DNA of 64,000 nucleotides. Source: Leptolyngbya cf. ectocarpi LEGE 11479 (lineage in GTDB: Bacteria > Cyanobacteriota > Cyanobacteriia > Phormidesmidales > Phormidesmidaceae). The DNA lies in NCBI RefSeq assembly GCF_015207065.1, contig NZ_JADEXP010000001.1, forward strand, positions 26,183 to 90,182, written 5' to 3'. Below, piece by piece: positions 1 to 8,235 of the stretch. The notes below the pieces were generated by a model that made no database searches, was not told the origin of the DNA, and worked only from the letters and a program-made list of their open reading frames with translations. Made by a program: the position numbers and the translations under genes. The first letter of the stretch is position 1; each line of letters starts with the position of its first letter.

Positions 1-395
1 GTTGCAGACAGATAGGACTAAACCGGAGCACAGTATGGAACAGCCAAATAAGGGCATCGCTCGGACAGTGAGCTAACTAATTTTACTGTGGATTATTTAC
101 TGTGGAAATTAAGTGAAATGTCGGCCTACATAATTCAACCCGGTGGTTTCACCATTGACTCAATCTTTACTCCTAAGCAATTCGGTTTCTGCGACTGACA
201 TTGCCATAGGCGATAGATCACCATGGTAGTTATCAATAGTCAGTGGGGATGATGGGGATGACTTGTTACAATAGTTAATAAATCGGTTAAATGAATCGAT
301 CAAATGGGTCCTGTTTGACTGCTTAGCAGCATCAATAAGTCTCCCACACCACAGTTACACCTATTGAAAAGCCTTATACCTCAAGGATATAGCCC
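1..395. other. left-edge non-coding region
   Basis: No open reading frame that I can support lies before the ABC1 kinase gene. The stretch probably holds that gene's promoter. The only structure I see is an 11-bp direct repeat (tttactgtgga) at 82-92 and 96-106, a 14-bp period that could be a regulator site. A gene ending to the left of the window cannot be excluded. Confidence 0.5.
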
Positions 396-2327
396 ATGAA
401 TGCTGCACCAGCATCCCCTAGTTTGAATGAGCGTCCGGTATCCCTAGTGACGTCGGTGGATGAGTTGCTGACTTATGATCCGCTTGAGATCGCACACTAC
501 TACCGTTCCCGCCCCCTACAGATATTTCTACGACTACTTGAGCTGGTGTGGTCATTTCTCGGGTTTGGTCTAGGGCTGCTCTGGGACCGGCAAACTGGCC
601 GCCAAGAAAAAATGGCCGCGAAACGGGCTGTCCAGCTGAGGGAGGTATTAACTAAGCTAGGACCGGCCTATATCAAAATTGGTCAGGCCCTCTCCACCCG
701 TCCGGACTTAGTCTCCCCTGCCTTTATGGGAGAATTGGTCAAACTGCAGGACCAGATTCCTCCTTTCCCCAACGAAATCGCCTTTCGCCTAATCCAAGAA
801 GATTTGGGCCAAACTCCCAACGAGATCTACGCGAAGATCTCGCCCGACCCGGTAGCCGCCGCCTCTCTGGGGCAGGTATACAAAGGAAAACTTAAAACCG
901 GCGAGGACGTCGCTATTAAAGTCCAGCGGCCGGGACTTACCGGCCAAATCACCCGCGATATTTACCTGCTACGACGGCTAGCTCAGTGGGCATGCAATAA
1001 CCTGACGGTGGTGCGCAGCGACTTAGTCAGCATCATGGATGAGTTCGGAACTCGCATCTTTGAAGAGATGGACTACACCCATGAAGGGGAAAATGCCCAG
1101 CGGTTCGAGTCCCTCTATGGTTACATACCAGACATCATTGTGCCCCAAATTCACACGGAGCTGACGGCCCGTCGGGTACTCACCATGGAGTGGATTAACG
1201 GCACTAAGCTTACCGAACCCGAAATTCTTGAGGCTAAAGGCCTAAAAGCAACTGAGATTGTTGAAATCGGTGTGCAATGCTCCCTTAGACAGCTATTAGA
1301 GCACGGCTTTTTCCATGCTGACCCCCATCCAGGGAACCTACTGGTTACCGATGATGGAAAACTGGCCTATCTCGACTTTGGCATGATGTGTCATGTGGAG
1401 AGCTACCAGCGCTATGGTCTGATCGAAGCCATTGTCCATATGGTGAATCGTGACTTTGAAGGTCTGGCCAACGACTACGTCAAACTAGAGTTTCTGACAC
1501 CTGAAACGGATCTCAGCCCGATTATTCCTGCCCTGGCGACCGTCTTTAACAATGCCCTGGGAGCCTCCGTGGCCGAACTCAATCTCAAAAGCATTACCGA
1601 TGAGTTCTCCTCTCTGATGTATGAGTATCCATTCCGGGTGCCGGCCTACTATGCGTTAATCATTCGCTCCCTGGTTACTCTAGACGGTATTGCCATTAGC
1701 GTTGATCCTAGTTTCAAAGTCCTCAGTAAAGCCTATCCTTACGTAGCCAAGCGGTTGCTCACCGATCCGTCTCCAGAGCTGCGCCAGTCTCTCCAGGAGC
1801 TGCTATTTAAAGACGGTGACTTCCGCTGGAATCGATTAGAAAACCTGCTGCGCAATGCCCGTGATAGCCAAGACTATGACTTAGAAAAAGTCCTCCAGCA
1901 GACCATTGACTATCTCTTCTCAGAGCGGGGCGATCATATTCGCGATCACATTGCCGATGAGGTTGCCAAAAGCCTTGACCAATTTGGTCATAGTTTAGTC
2001 AAACGATTGCAAACTGCTGTCACTAGCGAATCCATACCTCAACCGACTCCATCATCACCCGCTACACTGACCAAAGAATGGGAGCATATTAGTCGGATTG
2101 TGGGTCTACTCGGAGACACCAAGGGAATGGACGGCGGTACCATGATCCGGCTAGTGCCCCAAGTATTAGTCAAACCTGAAACCCGCCAGATGGGCCAACG
2201 CGTAGCCAATAACCTAGCGACGCGCGCGGCAGCTAGACTACTCCGCACATTATTTCTACCCAGGACTAACCATCCCCAAGAAACCAGCAGTTCGCCCGCC
2301 CTGCTATCTGCCCAAAAATCAGCGTAG
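396..2327 (+). CDS. ABC1/AarF/UbiB-family atypical kinase
   Basis: This 643-residue protein belongs to the ABC1 (ADCK/UbiB) kinase-like family, which supports isoprenoid quinone and tocopherol metabolism and is expanded in cyanobacteria and plastids. Visible landmarks are the family-specific KxGQ motif (KIGQALSTRPD, about residues 94-104), the alanine-rich nucleotide loop AAASLGQVYKG (about 153-163), the lysine of AIKVQRPG (about 172-179), the catalytic-loop variant HADPHPGN (about 307-314) and the metal-binding LDFG (about 326-329). All key kinase residues are present, so an active ATPase or kinase is likely. The ATG at 396 follows a purine-rich stretch. A strong hairpin ends the gene at 2345-2392. 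The substrate cannot be told from sequence. Confidence 0.93.
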   Translation: MNAAPASPSLNERPVSLVTSVDELLTYDPLEIAHYYRSRPLQIFLRLLELVWSFLGFGLGLLWDRQTGRQEKMAAKRAVQLREVLTKLGPAYIKIGQALSTRPDLVSPAFMGELVKLQDQIPPFPNEIAFRLIQEDLGQTPNEIYAKISPDPVAAASLGQVYKGKLKTGEDVAIKVQRPGLTGQITRDIYLLRRLAQWACNNLTVVRSDLVSIMDEFGTRIFEEMDYTHEGENAQRFESLYGYIPDIIVPQIHTELTARRVLTMEWINGTKLTEPEILEAKGLKATEIVEIGVQCSLRQLLEHGFFHADPHPGNLLVTDDGKLAYLDFGMMCHVESYQRYGLIEAIVHMVNRDFEGLANDYVKLEFLTPETDLSPIIPALATVFNNALGASVAELNLKSITDEFSSLMYEYPFRVPAYYALIIRSLVTLDGIAISVDPSFKVLSKAYPYVAKRLLTDPSPELRQSLQELLFKDGDFRWNRLENLLRNARDSQDYDLEKVLQQTIDYLFSERGDHIRDHIADEVAKSLDQFGHSLVKRLQTAVTSESIPQPTPSSPATLTKEWEHISRIVGLLGDTKGMDGGTMIRLVPQVLVKPETRQMGQRVANNLATRAAARLLRTLFLPRTNHPQETSSSPALLSAQKSA

Positions 2328-2344
2328 TGCCTTAACCCTGTAAA

Positions 2345-2392
2345 AACCGACGAGACCAGGCTCTATATAGACAGAGCCTGGTCTCGTCGGTT
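2345..2392. terminator. bidirectional terminator-like hairpin
   Basis: There is a perfect 20-bp inverted repeat (2345-2364 with 2373-2392) around an 8-nt loop. It sits between the convergent ABC1 kinase gene and the minus-strand gene ending at 2421. The plus-strand 3' side is only moderately T-rich (ctagactgtttatt), so it may act as a factor-independent terminator on both strands or as an mRNA 3' stabiliser. Confidence 0.75.
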
Positions 2393-2420
2393 CTAGACTG
2401 TTTATTATTAATCTTCGTCT

Positions 2421-2870
2421 CTATGGAGACGATTGCGCCCCATTCTGCCGTTCGCGCTCCTCTTGCTCTAATCGCAGTTTCTTTTCTAATGCTTGAATTT
2501 CATCCCGTCGGGCCGCCGTTTCTAGGGCGCGACGACGAATTTCTTGACTCTGCAATGTGAGTGACTGACGCCACTGCTCTGCTCGCTCAACTTCTTGATG
2601 AAAAAACTGAGGCGTCACCCCTTGGGTTAAGAAGTTAGAGACTAAATCTAATATCCAATCCGTCGCTTCTTGAAGCTCAATCACTTGATTGGAAGCATCT
2701 AGCTCCACTAGGACCAGGGTGCCTTCATTAAAAGTCACCGGTAGTGTAGACACAACCTCTTGATCACCTATAGATAGTTCCCATAGGTAATCTTCGAGCT
2801 GGCGCGCCAGAAATTGTAAAACGAGAGCCCCCTCAGAGGTTGTGTGGCAAACCTTGGCCAAGTGCTGCAT
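2421..2870 (-). CDS. conserved hypothetical protein with C-terminal coiled coil
   Basis: I do not recognise a named domain in this 149-residue protein. The first 95 residues look globular with mixed strands and helices. From about residue 100 to 143 the sequence is a charged helix rich in Glu, Arg and Gln (for example RRRALETAARRDEIQALEKK) with heptad-like spacing, so a coiled coil is likely. There is no signal peptide or membrane segment. It resembles short cyanobacterial proteins of unknown function. It converges on the ABC1 kinase gene and is separated from it by a strong hairpin, so it is its own transcription unit. Confidence 0.75.
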   Translation of the reverse strand: MQHLAKVCHTTSEGALVLQFLARQLEDYLWELSIGDQEVVSTLPVTFNEGTLVLVELDASNQVIELQEATDWILDLVSNFLTQGVTPQFFHQEVERAEQWRQSLTLQSQEIRRRALETAARRDEIQALEKKLRLEQEERERQNGAQSSP

Positions 2871-3374
2871 GGTTGGATAAGCAAACGGCTAAAATCTAGT
2901 ATACCCTTACCATCTTCGCTGGTTGTGGGTTCTGTCGGGGAGGTTCGTCAAGATTTCGTACACGCCCCGTATAAAGTGACACAAATTTGACATTGTCCAC
3001 TCAAAATACGAAAAAGCATTGCTAAAGCGTGATGGATATAAGAACTACACTGCGATACTGAGCAGTGAGAAGAGCCAAATTTGGCCAATATTTTGATGAA
3101 ATATCAAAATATATGTGGTTTATGAGGCTCAGTTCTTAAATCTGATTTAAATTCCATCAAAAAAGTCTTTGCTTTCCGGATACTTTTTGCTAAGCCCCAC
3201 GTCTGGTAGTTCATAAAGCGAATTATTTCACAAGCTAACCATTTGTTGCTAAGTTGGCATCCCTAACCTCTAGCAGGTTTTAGCTTTTCGCATCCCACTT
3301 GTTGCATCCCACAAAGACTCTTAACAAAAACGCTGTTAAAGGTCTACGGTATCGATAGCTTAGGTCCCAATGTT
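2871..3374. promoter_or_regulatory. divergent intergenic region with two adjacent dyads
   Basis: This 504-bp AT-rich region lies between divergent genes. It contains a perfect 12-bp palindrome (gccaaatttggc, 3074-3085). Immediately after it comes a 10-bp perfect inverted repeat with a 5-nt spacer (3088-3097 with 3103-3112). Their tight stacking suggests operator sites for the anti-sigma-like gene at 3375 or for the minus-strand gene. No coding potential is seen. Confidence 0.45.
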
Positions 3375-3977
3375 ATGTCCTTTCATTCTGCTCAACCTCA
3401 TGAAAATGGTCCATCTGGCAATTTTGAGCCATGGGGCGATTTTTCCCAATATGTTGACGGCGGTAGTCATGAGTTCCCTGCTGCTAGCACTGATGAGCAA
3501 ACTGATCAGCAAAGGACATTTGCCTCAGAGGAATCAGAGAAATCTGACGACGAAGCCAAGTTTGAACTTTTGAGTGCTTACCTAGACGATGAAGTGACCG
3601 CTGAGGAAAGACAGCTGGTCGCCCAGTGGCTGAGGGATGATCCCAACATTCAGCAAATGTATCAACAGTTGCTCATGCTCCGACAAGCGATTCGGACGGC
3701 CCCTGTGCCCGAGCAGCCTGCCCTAAAGGTTCCTTCGCCGCCTAAGCTATGGGAGGGGACCTCCTTAGGAATGATGCGTTGGACGTTGGTTTGTGCGGTT
3801 GCGATCGCACTTCTAGGCGGTCTTAGCCAACTAACCACAACCAGCGGTCGCCAGAACCTCCAAGAAGCTTGGCAGTTTATCAAAACCCTACCCCAAGGAA
3901 CATTACTAGAACTGGCTTCAACCACCAGGGAAAACGCAACTGAGCCCCCCGTGCAGTTGGGTCAGAACATAAAGTAG
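3375..3977 (+). CDS. anti-sigma-factor-like single-pass membrane protein
   Basis: The 200-residue protein contains a helical segment (about residues 58-100) shaped like the zinc-binding anti-sigma fold: LLSAYLDDEVTAEER followed by a second helix and DDPNIQQMYQQL. One predicted membrane helix follows (about 133-155, MMRWTLVCAVAIALLGG). In classical ZAS proteins the motif is HxxxCxxC. Here the cysteine positions are occupied by other residues, so the domain is probably zinc-free. The N-terminal 55 residues are polar and acidic and probably disordered. No ECF sigma-factor gene is adjacent. ATG 3375 is used because it gives the longest frame containing the domain. The role is inferred from fold resemblance only. 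Confidence 0.7.
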   Translation: MSFHSAQPHENGPSGNFEPWGDFSQYVDGGSHEFPAASTDEQTDQQRTFASEESEKSDDEAKFELLSAYLDDEVTAEERQLVAQWLRDDPNIQQMYQQLLMLRQAIRTAPVPEQPALKVPSPPKLWEGTSLGMMRWTLVCAVAIALLGGLSQLTTTSGRQNLQEAWQFIKTLPQGTLLELASTTRENATEPPVQLGQNIK

Positions 3978-4007
3978 GACTCTTGAATAAAGACCTGGTT
4001 TTCTAGG

Positions 4008-5273
4008 TCACGACTCTTCTAATTCACGACAAATGCCAAACACGGAGGTAAACCCGTGGAGAAAGGTCGTTTTCCCTACAGGCCCAATTTCACCACTACA
4101 AAAGAATCCACCTAGGGGGACAGACCCGAGCTGACGACTAAACTGCTCGGTGTCACAATTGGGTTCATCAAACAGGCTCGTACCCCGTCCATTACAGGCA
4201 AACAGGAGGGCACCTGAGGGCGCGGCACAGGCTTGATGATCGATGCGATAGGTTTCCAACAAACTGGCCAGGTCATCTTTAGCCGTGTTGGCATCTCTCA
4301 AATGAAACTGAATCCGCTGGCCAGGGCGAATGCGGTCGGCAATTGCGATCGCACCAACTTTAGGATCCACACCCACTAAGTTACGAATCAAAAAATCGCC
4401 CTGTCCCAAAGCCTGCTTAAAGCTACTCTGAGCCAGCCCAATAAACAATGACTCCTGAGCCAGCTGCCGATCGGTTTCATCTAAGTCTTGAAACAGCTCC
4501 TGTAGAGCTTCAAGGGGGGTTTGCTCGGCAGCCTCATCACTACTAACGGACTGGGCAGCCACCTTGGTCACCACGTTGCGATCCCCTTCAACCACACGAA
4601 ATGTGGGGCCAATAGGGCGACAGCCCTGGGCCACAATGGCATCAATGGTGATATTGCCAAACAGAGCAACACCAATGACCCCTTGACGGTAGAGCTGCTG
4701 ACCACAAAACAATCCACAGCTGCGGCTAATGCTCTCAATACCAGCCAGCCCACCCACTTTTACCGCATCTGGATAAGCAAAATCCAACCCTTGCAGCAGG
4801 TCGTTCATGCCCGATGCAAAGGGATCCGCCATCAGCAGGAAATGGGGATTGTCTGCCGGTGTGACTCCAATAATTTCAGTCCACTCGCTGGGGGGACTGT
4901 CTAAATCCGGCAGCTCATCAATGGAAAGATGAAAGCCTTGAATATTAACATCGGGCAAATGGGCAACGGTCAAACTAATGCCAGCGGTTTCTTCCACTTC
5001 TATAAGATGGCCGTCACTGGTATTACCAATTACGCCACTCCCACTACAGCCAATAATATGAGCTCCCCCCAGGGGACCTTTGAGCAATGGCAATACGCGG
5101 GAATATTCGCTAGCAAAGGCAGATGAAATAAAAATAATGGCCAAGTTCGGAGCTGCTTCTAGCTGGGTCAATACCCGCTCAATGACCTCTCGCAGCGCTA
5201 ACTCTAGTGAAGGGTGGGTAGAGACAGCACTGGCCCATTTCATAGCGTTTGATGATGACGATGGCAAACTCAA
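4008..5273 (-). CDS. FIST domain (FIST_N/FIST_C) signal-transduction protein
   Basis: FIST proteins are cytoplasmic sensory modules thought to bind small ligands such as amino acids. They often act with chemotaxis, histidine-kinase or cyclic-di-GMP systems. The 421-residue length fits a stand-alone FIST protein. Recognisable blocks are AIIFISSAFASEY near residue 45, the glycine-rich HIIGCSGSGVIG near 70, the FIST_C core FACNGRGTSLF near 360, and the C-terminal GGFFCSGEIGPVG and FLHGFTSVFGICRE. No output domain is fused, so it must act through a partner. The start at 5273 (MSLPSSSSNAMKW) gives the expected N-terminus. It is convergent with the anti-sigma-like gene, with only 30 bp between the stop codons. 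Confidence 0.88.
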   Translation of the reverse strand: MSLPSSSSNAMKWASAVSTHPSLELALREVIERVLTQLEAAPNLAIIFISSAFASEYSRVLPLLKGPLGGAHIIGCSGSGVIGNTSDGHLIEVEETAGISLTVAHLPDVNIQGFHLSIDELPDLDSPPSEWTEIIGVTPADNPHFLLMADPFASGMNDLLQGLDFAYPDAVKVGGLAGIESISRSCGLFCGQQLYRQGVIGVALFGNITIDAIVAQGCRPIGPTFRVVEGDRNVVTKVAAQSVSSDEAAEQTPLEALQELFQDLDETDRQLAQESLFIGLAQSSFKQALGQGDFLIRNLVGVDPKVGAIAIADRIRPGQRIQFHLRDANTAKDDLASLLETYRIDHQACAAPSGALLFACNGRGTSLFDEPNCDTEQFSRQLGSVPLGGFFCSGEIGPVGKTTFLHGFTSVFGICRELEES

Positions 5274-5668
5274 TACTCTGCAAAGGTTTAGATCAAAAGG
5301 GTTAGATCAAAATACTAGCAGTCTATCCCCAAGCCTCCTGACATTAGGCTTGATCTTAGCTGTTTATAGGTGGGCAAACAGCGCAGGTAACTGGAAGTAC
5401 CCCATAGCTGAAAGTAAAATCCTGATTAACATCAAAGCCATAGCAGAATACCTTGGCCATGGCCACGTTTTAGCAATTACAAAATGCTTCTTTAGATACA
5501 ACGAGTTTTCAGAAACCGAAGTTACCATAGGATGTGTAAACCACCTTGAGCACTAGGGTGCTTCTAGTGGGAATAGTTCCTACAGTGCCTCCGTAGGCCA
5601 TTGGAAACGGTTGCAAACACGCTTTCAAATTACATACATCCATTGAAAGTCAAGGTAGATAATAGATT
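5274..5668. promoter_or_regulatory. intergenic region upstream of cp12 and the FIST gene
   Basis: This 395-bp divergent region must contain promoters for both genes. An open frame runs through part of it but overlaps the FIST gene antisense and has no recognisable product. I see no strong repeat. The sequence just ahead of cp12 ends in a short AT-rich leader with an AAGG-type ribosome site about 15 nt before the ATG. Confidence 0.4.
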
Positions 5669-5893
5669 ATGAGCGATATCCAAGAAAAAATCTCTGAAGA
5701 GATCAAAACAGCCCGCGACGTCTGCAGCACTGATGGCACTGGTTCTGAAAATTGCGCAGCAGCTTGGGACGCGGTGGAAGAACTCCAAGCTGAAGCTTCA
5801 CACCAGCGCTCCTCAGAGAAGCCTAAGACTAACTTTGAAACTTACTGTGATGAAAACCCTGAAGCTGATGAGTGCCGAATCTACGAAGATTAA
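5669..5893 (+). CDS. cp12: CP12, Calvin-cycle redox switch protein
   Basis: CP12 is a small, largely disordered scaffold that binds glyceraldehyde-3-phosphate dehydrogenase and phosphoribulokinase in the dark, switching off the Calvin-Benson cycle. The 74-residue product has the full canonical layout. An N-terminal cysteine pair (C19, C29) precedes the conserved core AAAWDAVEELQAE (30-42), and a C-terminal cysteine pair (C60, C69) lies in YCDENPEADECRIYED, the GAPDH-binding tail. Both redox pairs are present, so the protein should respond to thioredoxin on both arms. It is monocistronic, with its own terminator at 5971-6009. Confidence 0.97.
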   Translation: MSDIQEKISEEIKTARDVCSTDGTGSENCAAAWDAVEELQAEASHQRSSEKPKTNFETYCDENPEADECRIYED

Positions 5894-5970
5894 CGCCACA
5901 GCTGCTGGATCATCTTCCATCTAACAACTCGGATGCTATGGAGCTGAAGATCTAGTTAGTTTGGGTACAT

Positions 5971-6009
5971 TAAGGCCGAGTTTCCTTTCTCCTAAGGGGC
6001 TCGGCCTTA
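5971..6009 (+). terminator. terminator-like hairpin after cp12
   Basis: A 10-bp perfect stem (5971-5980 with 6000-6009) encloses a 19-nt loop that can form a small inner pairing. It lies 78 bp after the cp12 stop codon. The 3' U-tract is weak (tatgcatgg), so termination efficiency is uncertain. Confidence 0.6.
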
Positions 6010-6115
6010 TGCATGGAGATCGGAGTGGCGCCTTTAAGAGAGTACCGCTATGGCCTCTGACTACCGCCCTGCAATGTTAACCTAGAGAGCGCTTTGATTG
6101 CTCATCATTACTTTC

Positions 6116-6712
6116 ATGCCTAGTTCTTCATTCCTACAGTCATTGGTTTGGACAGACTATCGTCTGGCAGTCGTATTTACCGTGCTGCTACCTCTGGTGC
6201 TCTTGGTTTGGGCACTGGTCACCCGAGCGGAGGTCCCCCAACAGCTACTAGTTATTTATTGGAAAGTGTCCAGTCTATTGGCGATCAGCCTGTACTTGAT
6301 GATTGCAGAGCTGCCGTTCAGCTTTTTAACGGCTGTGATGGCACGGGTGCTGATGCCTGTATCCCTGTGGTTTTGGGCCGATCTCAATGAAGAAATTCGA
6401 GAGCAGCCTTTTTCTTGGCTAAAACTAGCGTTTACAGCTTGGCGGTGGGGACTGACGTTTTTCTGTGGGTTGGGCGTACTGTTTCAGCTACCGTTTTTAC
6501 GCTGTGCATTTTCTCGAGCAGCCTTTGGTAGCGAAAGCTGTCAAGTTTGGTTAGAGGCACCCAAGCTGTTTAGGCAATCTTTTCATTCTGGATTTACACC
6601 GGGCTTTCTTGGTTTTTGGGCAATTTTGGCTCTGGTTATCTACATTCTGAGCCTAAGCTACTTTATTTTTGTCAAACTGGGACGTCAGGGACGCTCAGCC
6701 CTCAATCAGTAG
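6116..6712 (+). CDS. DUF3177 family integral membrane protein
   Basis: A hydrophobic protein of about 198 residues with four to five predicted membrane helices (for example LAVVFTVLLPLVLLVWAL near the N-terminus and FWAILALVIYILSLSYFIF near the C-terminus). It matches my memory of the DUF3177 family, found in cyanobacteria and plastid-bearing eukaryotes, with no assigned function. Recognisable stretches are LVWTDYRLAVVF and FWADLNEEIREQPF. A TTG at 6098 would add six residues. I prefer ATG 6116, which places the WTDYR motif at the usual distance from the N-terminus. The gene at 6753 follows in the same direction and may be co-transcribed. Confidence 0.85.
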   Translation: MPSSSFLQSLVWTDYRLAVVFTVLLPLVLLVWALVTRAEVPQQLLVIYWKVSSLLAISLYLMIAELPFSFLTAVMARVLMPVSLWFWADLNEEIREQPFSWLKLAFTAWRWGLTFFCGLGVLFQLPFLRCAFSRAAFGSESCQVWLEAPKLFRQSFHSGFTPGFLGFWAILALVIYILSLSYFIFVKLGRQGRSALNQ

Positions 6713-6752
6713 GCTCCCGATGAAGCTCTCTGGTTAAGCCCCACAGGAAGCT

Positions 6753-7046
6753 ATGACAGGATCAATCGAAAAACAGCTTGAGCACTACACGCTGCAACAT
6801 CCCCAAGAAGTACTACTGGTTGCAGCTGAGGTCAACGGAGACCCAGATGAAATTTTAATATTTAGGGGATTTTCTAGTTCTCTAGTGCGCCCCACGGCAC
6901 CCGATCCAGATGTCCCGGTGTTGCCTAACGATGCCGTCATTATTGCGATTGATCGTTTAGCTGGCCCTTACCTACCCGACTGCCCCAATTACCTGGAACG
7001 GCAGATTAGCTGGGATGAGTTCGCCCAGCGATTAACTAATCCTTGA
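6753..7046 (+). CDS. small conserved protein, DUF7734-like
   Basis: A 97-residue soluble acidic protein. The run EILIFRGFSSSLVRPTAPD followed by PDVPVLP resembles a domain shared by cyanobacteria and plant plastids that I recall as DUF7734. That name is from memory and should be checked. There is no signal peptide, membrane helix or catalytic motif that I can identify. It sits 40 bp after the DUF3177 gene and 118 bp before DAHP synthase on the same strand. Function is unknown. Confidence 0.75.
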   Translation: MTGSIEKQLEHYTLQHPQEVLLVAAEVNGDPDEILIFRGFSSSLVRPTAPDPDVPVLPNDAVIIAIDRLAGPYLPDCPNYLERQISWDEFAQRLTNP

Positions 7047-7164
7047 GGTTACACTCGTTACGTTCAAGACCTGTCACAATAGATACCAGCTGTATAGAAT
7101 TCTGTGCTGATTTCTAGTGCAGCTGGCTGTTTCGGTAGCTTTTCATCGCGATTCGTCCTCTGCT

Positions 7165-8235
7165 ATGCATCAAACGCAAGATTTACATGTGGTTGAGACT
7201 CGGCCACTGATCAGTCCAGCTTTTCTCCACGCCGAGCTTCCCCTGACTCAGTCAGCCGCTGCTTTGGTCGCTAAAACTCGCGATCGCATTCGCAATATTC
7301 TCTACAACGAAGATCGTCGTCTGCTGGTAATTGTGGGTCCTTGCTCGGTGCATGATATTGCCGCCGCCCGTGACTATGGCGCTCGGCTGGTTAAACTCCG
7401 GGAAGCCCTATCTGATCGCCTAGAGATTGTCATGCGGGTTTATTTCGAAAAACCTCGCACCAATATTGGCTGGAAAGGATTGATCAACGACCCCCACTTA
7501 GATGGCAGTTACGATATCAACCAGGGACTGCGATTAGCCCGTAAGCTGCTGATCGACCTGGCTGAAATCGGTTTACCAGCGGCCACCGAACTCCTTGATC
7601 CGATTACGCCCCAGTACATTGCTGATGTTATTTCCTGGACCGCTATCGGTGCTCGTACCACCGAAAGCCAAACCCACCGGGAAATGGCCTCTGGATTGTC
7701 CATGCCCATCGGCTTTAAAAACAATACCGACGGTAGTTTACAGGCGGCCACCAATGCCATGGTGGCCGCCAGCCGTTCCCACCATTTCCTAGGCATCAAC
7801 CACAGCGGTTTGGCCAGCATTGTGGCTACCACCGGCAACCCAGACGGGCATTTAGTTTTGCGTGGGGGCAAAAATGGGCCTAACTATAGTGTGGAAAATG
7901 TGGAACAGGCGGTAGAGCAGCTGTCCAAAGCAGGGCTCAACCCGAGACTGATGGTGGATTGTAGCCATGCCAATGCCAACAAAAAACACCAGCAGCAAGC
8001 TGTGGTCTTAAGTAATATTGCGGAGCAACTCAAAACAGGCTCCCGTCATATTCTTGGCGTCATGATTGAAAGCCACATCAAAGCGGGTCGCCAGTCTCTC
8101 CCTGAGAATTTAGACGATTTAGTTTATGGTCAAAGCATCACCGATGCCTGTGTAGATTTCGAAACGACCGAGACCATGCTGGAGCAGCTAGCAGTCGCGG
8201 TGGAGCCCCATTTGTCCGCTACTACCCCGCGCTAG
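7165..8235 (+). CDS. 3-deoxy-7-phosphoheptulonate (DAHP) synthase, class I
   Basis: This enzyme condenses phosphoenolpyruvate and erythrose 4-phosphate, the first step of the shikimate pathway to Phe, Tyr and Trp. The 356-residue product aligns along its length with E. coli AroG/AroF/AroH as I know them. Visible are VIVGPCSVHD, the active-site VYFEKPRTNIGWKGLINDP, GARTTESQTHRE, GFKNNTDG, LRGGKNGPNYS and the metal-binding DCSHAN. A GTG at 7117 would add 16 residues. ATG 7165 gives the normal length and I prefer it. The stop overlaps the last 4 bp of the convergent barrel gene. Feedback type (Phe, Tyr or Trp) cannot be read with confidence, so no symbol is given. Confidence 0.95.
   Translation: MHQTQDLHVVETRPLISPAFLHAELPLTQSAAALVAKTRDRIRNILYNEDRRLLVIVGPCSVHDIAAARDYGARLVKLREALSDRLEIVMRVYFEKPRTNIGWKGLINDPHLDGSYDINQGLRLARKLLIDLAEIGLPAATELLDPITPQYIADVISWTAIGARTTESQTHREMASGLSMPIGFKNNTDGSLQAATNAMVAASRSHHFLGINHSGLASIVATTGNPDGHLVLRGGKNGPNYSVENVEQAVEQLSKAGLNPRLMVDCSHANANKKHQQQAVVLSNIAEQLKTGSRHILGVMIESHIKAGRQSLPENLDDLVYGQSITDACVDFETTETMLEQLAVAVEPHLSATTPR

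Noticed and set aside
1100..1120. tRNA-like ggttcgagtcc
   Set aside because: It lies in the coding sequence of the ABC1 kinase and has no surrounding cloverleaf.
5080..5556. 158-codon plus-strand frame overlapping the FIST gene start
   Set aside because: It is antisense to a well-supported gene for half its length and its product has no recognisable domain.
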